Shown here one piece after another: positions 60,781 through 64,000 of a DNA stretch of 64,000 nt. A model generated the notes under the pieces. It was given only the letters and a program-made list of their open reading frames with translations, made no database searches and was not told the DNA's origin. The DNA is taken from assembly GCF_052324685.1 (NCBI RefSeq), contig NW_027506974.1, positions 124,501 through 188,500 of the forward strand. Direction: 5' to 3'. The position numbers and the translations under genes are program-made. How positions within the stretch are numbered: the stretch's first letter is position 1; each line of letters starts with the position of its first letter. This stretch comes from Brachyhypopomus gauderio (taxonomy: Eukaryota > Chordata > Actinopteri > Gymnotiformes > Hypopomidae).

Positions 60781-60986
60781 CCAACACGTCAGAAGAGCAC
60801 ACAACCATCCATCCATCCAGTATCTGAACCGCTTAATCCCACTAGTCGGGGTCACGGGGGGCTGGAGCCAATCCCAGCATCTCCGGGCGAAGGCAAGGTA
60901 CACCATGGGCAGGTCGCCAATCGAGAATCTAACCCAGACCGCTTTGCTGTGAGGCGACAGTGCTAACCACCACACCACCATGCCGA
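60781..60986 (+). mobile_element. Dispersed teleost repeat fragment (LINE or SINE 3' region)
   Basis: It opens with CCATCCATCCATCC, then ATCTGAACCGCTTAATCC, GGGTCACGGGGGGCTGGAGCC and AATCCCAGCATC, and ends GTGAGGCGACAGTGCTAACC with ACCACACCACCATG. This order is very common as a dispersed element in fish genomes. There is no coding capacity; orientation is given as read. Confidence 0.65.
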
Positions 60987-62640
60987 TCGAGCACACAACC
61001 TTCTTTAATAAAAACTTATAAGAATCACATATGCAAAATACAATACTTTAAAAAATGAGAATTTGTCATACAACTTTATTATTTTACACTTCATATGCAC
61101 AAAACTTCATAATAAAAACAGTACAGTTTAGGATGTTATAAGTAGGCCTATACAGTCCTTTACAAAGTTGTAAGTATATGAATGGGGCACAGATCGATAT
61201 GTTATTGGATATAAAAAGGGCTATAATACTCTAAAAGGCATTTGTAATAAATAGCATCTAAAAATTAGAAACCTATTTTTACAACCTTTCGCATATGAGA
61301 GTGTCCTGATAACGTTACTGTGCTGATGAATATAATCCTTGGGGTGCCTTGCTCTACCGGTTATTAAAAAAGACCAAACAAATGTCTGGCTCTGTTATTG
61401 ATAAAAAATAAGTAAGATAAAGCAAAAACTAGACTCCCTCAAATAAGCAATGTTCTCTCAATGCTTGAGTATAGCTACATAGAAAAAATGCGCCAGATAC
61501 TTCATGCAAGGAAATCTGCAGATATTCCAGTCAGCTGCCTGTGTAATATCTGTAATTTAGTCAACATTAACAAACATCGTGATGTTTTAATATGCTCTTC
61601 ATAACGTGTGCTGCTAATAAAACCGATATTGCTTTTCAGTCAGAGCTTATGGAAGAGGCGAAGTCAGCGCATGACACCTGACATGAAATGACTACAGGAT
61701 TTTACTGGCAGCTAGTAACTGTAAGGCGAGGGTATCCTGAAGGAAGGATGTGCACCGTGCGCCCTCTGGCGGTCAGCAAGGGTAACTGTAACGGTGGCCA
61801 TTTCTGCAGGATGCAGAGTTGGCTAGATTTGCCTAGAGTGGGAGCTAAACGGCGAAGGAGGAAAGTGTCCACAGACGGTGACAGAAGCGTACAACTGCAC
61901 GTGTGAGGCGGTGCAGAGCGATGCAAATCTAAAAATACAGTTGTGCTCTGACGTAAATAGTCCATTGGCATGAGTGCACATGTTGACGTGCGCCATTTGC
62001 CACCCTGTTTGTCCCGTTTGTCCCAGGTGCAGGTCTCACAGCTGGAAGACAGATAAGACAGATAAGACAGATATGCACAGGTGTGCTGTGTGTTGTGTCC
62101 TGTGTCCTGTGCCACGGCCGAGTTAGAACAGCACCGATCTCACACGGAACTGGGGGATTGTAGCCTGGTTGATCGTTCTGGTAATTTTGTAATTAACAAT
62201 TAACTGTTGGTAAAAATGGATATGTCGGATATTGCATTTGTATGTAATTGTAATAGCCAGTAGAAGTCCTGGTCTAACTCCTGCTCTTTGGGTGTTCTCT
62301 GCTGTCTCACTTTGAGCTTTTCAACTGACTCAAAACTGTTGAAACTGAAATGAAAAACTTCTTGCCGTTTTTCTAGATTTAACCAAATCTTAAATCTTCA
62401 GCCTCAACACAAGAGTGTCCATGCGAATACATCAGCACCATTGTGTCAGCAGCCTGTCATCTTTGTGTAGTGTTGTATTTCTGGAGGAGGCTTACAACAA
62501 CACACGCAGATAGACTGTAGAGATGTACAAGAGCAGGTACTTTATTCATAAAAACCATACATGTTATTGTACGCACAAAATACTGTAAACAAATACTGTG
62601 TTATCATGACGCTGAGAGCAGCTGCTCCGTCCTTGCACCG
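60987..62640. other. Intergenic, approach to the last promoter
   Basis: AT-rich DNA with a short GATAAGACA repeat at about 62048-62072 (GATA-type words). No gene could be supported. Confidence 0.4.
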
Positions 62641-62699
62641 TGTGACTGTAGCGATGTCTCTTTAAGAGTGAAACTGAAAGGCGATCCGTGTAGGAGAAA

Positions 62700-62996
62700 G
62701 CGCCTTGCCCTGCAGTAACCTCCCGCAAGCGCGCGCGCCGCTCCTGCAGCATCCTGCTCCGCGCGCGCTCTCACCTGCGTGTCTCCCAGCACGCGCCGGG
62801 CCCGCGCGCACGAGCCGCGCTGAAAATGTGCACGGACGTTTATTACGGAGGAGGGAGGACGTTACCGAGCGACTAGAGGCGCCGACGGGCGGCCAGCAGG
62901 TTCGGTTCGGCCCCGTTATGTTCGCAGCCGTCGCGCACGAGCCTCAGAACTAGCAGTCGCGCGACGGGGGAGACGCACTTGGATGTTGGACGGCAG
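62700..62996 (+). promoter_or_regulatory. CpG island with a probable non-coding first exon of the next gene
   Basis: CpG density is the highest in the window (GCGCGCGCCGC, CGCGCGCGCTC, CCCGCGCGCACG). A strong donor CGGCAG|GTACGTG follows base 62996 on the plus strand. An ATG at 62983 opens only MLDGR before the donor. If joined to the acceptor at 63984 it runs in a different frame from the ATG at 63988, so it would be an upstream overlapping frame rather than the protein start. The gene itself is mostly outside the window. Confidence 0.5.
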
Positions 62997-62999
62997 GTA

Positions 63000-63984
63000 C
63001 GTGCACGCGGTACCGGAACCGTTTTCGTGCCGGGACATCTCGGGCGCGGTGTTTTGATTGCTGGGTTGTTTTCTGGCGAGATCTGGCAACCCGGGTCAGG
63101 ACGTTTCCGTGTGTGGTGGAGGCCGTTTGGTTGCAGGTTGCAGGTGTTTACGTGTTTATTTACGGTGGTTTCAGGAGAAACATTGCGGCGTTTATCCGTC
63201 TAACCCAGCGAACTTGCGTGGCAGGTTCAGATAGCCGAGTGCCATGTTAATCGGCTCGGTCTGTTGGTTTGTTCACTAGTACTAAGGGTCCCTAATGTCA
63301 TATTTTAATAATACAGTATCGCAACAGATGCAACTTCTTACGGTGAGTGTCTGGGGTTGTTCAGGGGTGGACACATCACATTCAGTTTACAGGTCATTTA
63401 GCAAGATTCGTGTCTGCAGTAATCAGATTGACCAGCTACTTTAACCTCCGACATCACAACACCCAACAACCCCCGCGAGTCCTCCATCCACCACCCCATC
63501 ACCACCCCCATCACCACCCCATCTCCACCACCCATACAGTATGGAGAAGTCACATCACTGCTGCTGTTTGTCTCAGATCTGTTTCATCAGTTTTCATATA
63601 TCCGTGATTTTAGGGTCGTAATAGCTAAACAAGTTTGCATTTGCTTAGGATGCATCTTGTTCCACTTTTGAATGTTATCCTTTGATGTTCTAGACATCCC
63701 AAAATAAGGCCGAACTTTCAATATACAAATGAAGAAATTCAGACGTGGCCCGCTGGAATCTTTAGAATGAATCAACTTTTGTTTGCCTTTGAGAATGATC
63801 GGCATGGCAGTGATGAAATCTCATGTGAACACTGCTGTTTGTTCATGCGTGTAGCCGTATGTCATGCTGTGTATTTAAGATATAACCGTGCTCCAGTATT
63901 TAGTGTACAGAGGTCACCTGAAAGAATGAGCCCATACTGCATGGCTGGGTTTGATTCATGGTTGCTTGGCTGTTTGGTCTCTAG
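63000..63984. other. Presumed first intron of the last gene
   Basis: Composition falls from CpG-rich to AT-rich. A CACCACCCCCATCACC-type run lies near 63490-63530. No coding exon is seen. Confidence 0.4.
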
Positions 63985-63987
63985 GGA

Positions 63988-64000
63988 ATGCACTGTGCAT
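63988..64000 (+). CDS. Possible start of slc44a3 (choline transporter-like 3), cut by the window edge
   Basis: GTCTCTAG at 63984 is a plausible acceptor, followed by GGA and ATG CAC TGT GCA (Met-His-Cys-Ala). Human SLC44A3 begins Met-His-Cys, and it is the neighbour of CNN3 in mammals. Thirteen bases are far too few to prove identity, and the same 13 bases form a palindrome around a central T, so coincidence is quite possible. Confidence 0.25.

Overview
This window is nuclear DNA of a ray-finned fish. Its genes are split by GT-AG introns, intergenic DNA is AT-rich with many microsatellites, and the mobile elements are typical of teleosts: an L2/CR1-type LINE, a tRNA-derived SINE, a Tc1/mariner copy and hAT-like MITEs. 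An otophysan such as a characiform, gymnotiform or catfish is plausible, but that is inference.

Five complete protein-coding genes could be reconstructed exon by exon, each with splice phases that agree throughout. In order they are abcd3 (+, 2436-10766, 659 aa, peroxisomal half-ABC transporter PMP70), acp5 (+, 12500-14737, 330 aa, tartrate-resistant acid phosphatase), f3 (-, 20116-17184, 290 aa, tissue factor), alg14 (+, 37744-44512, 216 aa, membrane anchor of the UDP-GlcNAc transferase of N-glycan synthesis) and cnn3 (+, 46885-54517, 330 aa, calponin 3). A CpG-rich exon at about 62.7-63.0 kb and an ATG at 63988 suggest a sixth gene that runs off the right edge; synteny makes slc44a3 a tentative candidate. 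The genes do not form a pathway. They are the conserved ABCD3-F3-SLC44A3-CNN3-ALG14 neighbourhood of human 1p21-22, rearranged: acp5 sits between abcd3 and f3, and alg14-cnn3 is inverted relative to f3.

Layout: 1-2.3 kb is a LINE remnant carrying two nested MITEs; 2.3-10.8 kb abcd3; 12.5-14.7 kb acp5; 15.9-20.1 kb f3 with a minisatellite at its 3' end; 20.4-37.4 kb a gene desert with a SINE, a Tc1 copy and several GC-richer, possibly conserved non-coding patches; 37.7-44.5 kb alg14 with a 5.7-kb last intron; 46.9-54.5 kb cnn3; 54.5-62.7 kb non-coding DNA with a 790-bp purine-only tract.

The most unusual signals are in abcd3. First, a 51-bp minisatellite of 39 units lies directly before exon 13, and each unit is a whole 3' splice-site module (branch-point-like CTGAT, pyrimidine tract, TAG, then the first 14 bases of exon 13), so 39 decoy acceptors precede the true one. 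Second, exon 5 is present as two tandem 70-nt versions in the same phase, the hallmark of mutually exclusive splicing. A parallel case in f3 is a 29-bp minisatellite of about 44 copies grown out of the sequence around the stop codon.
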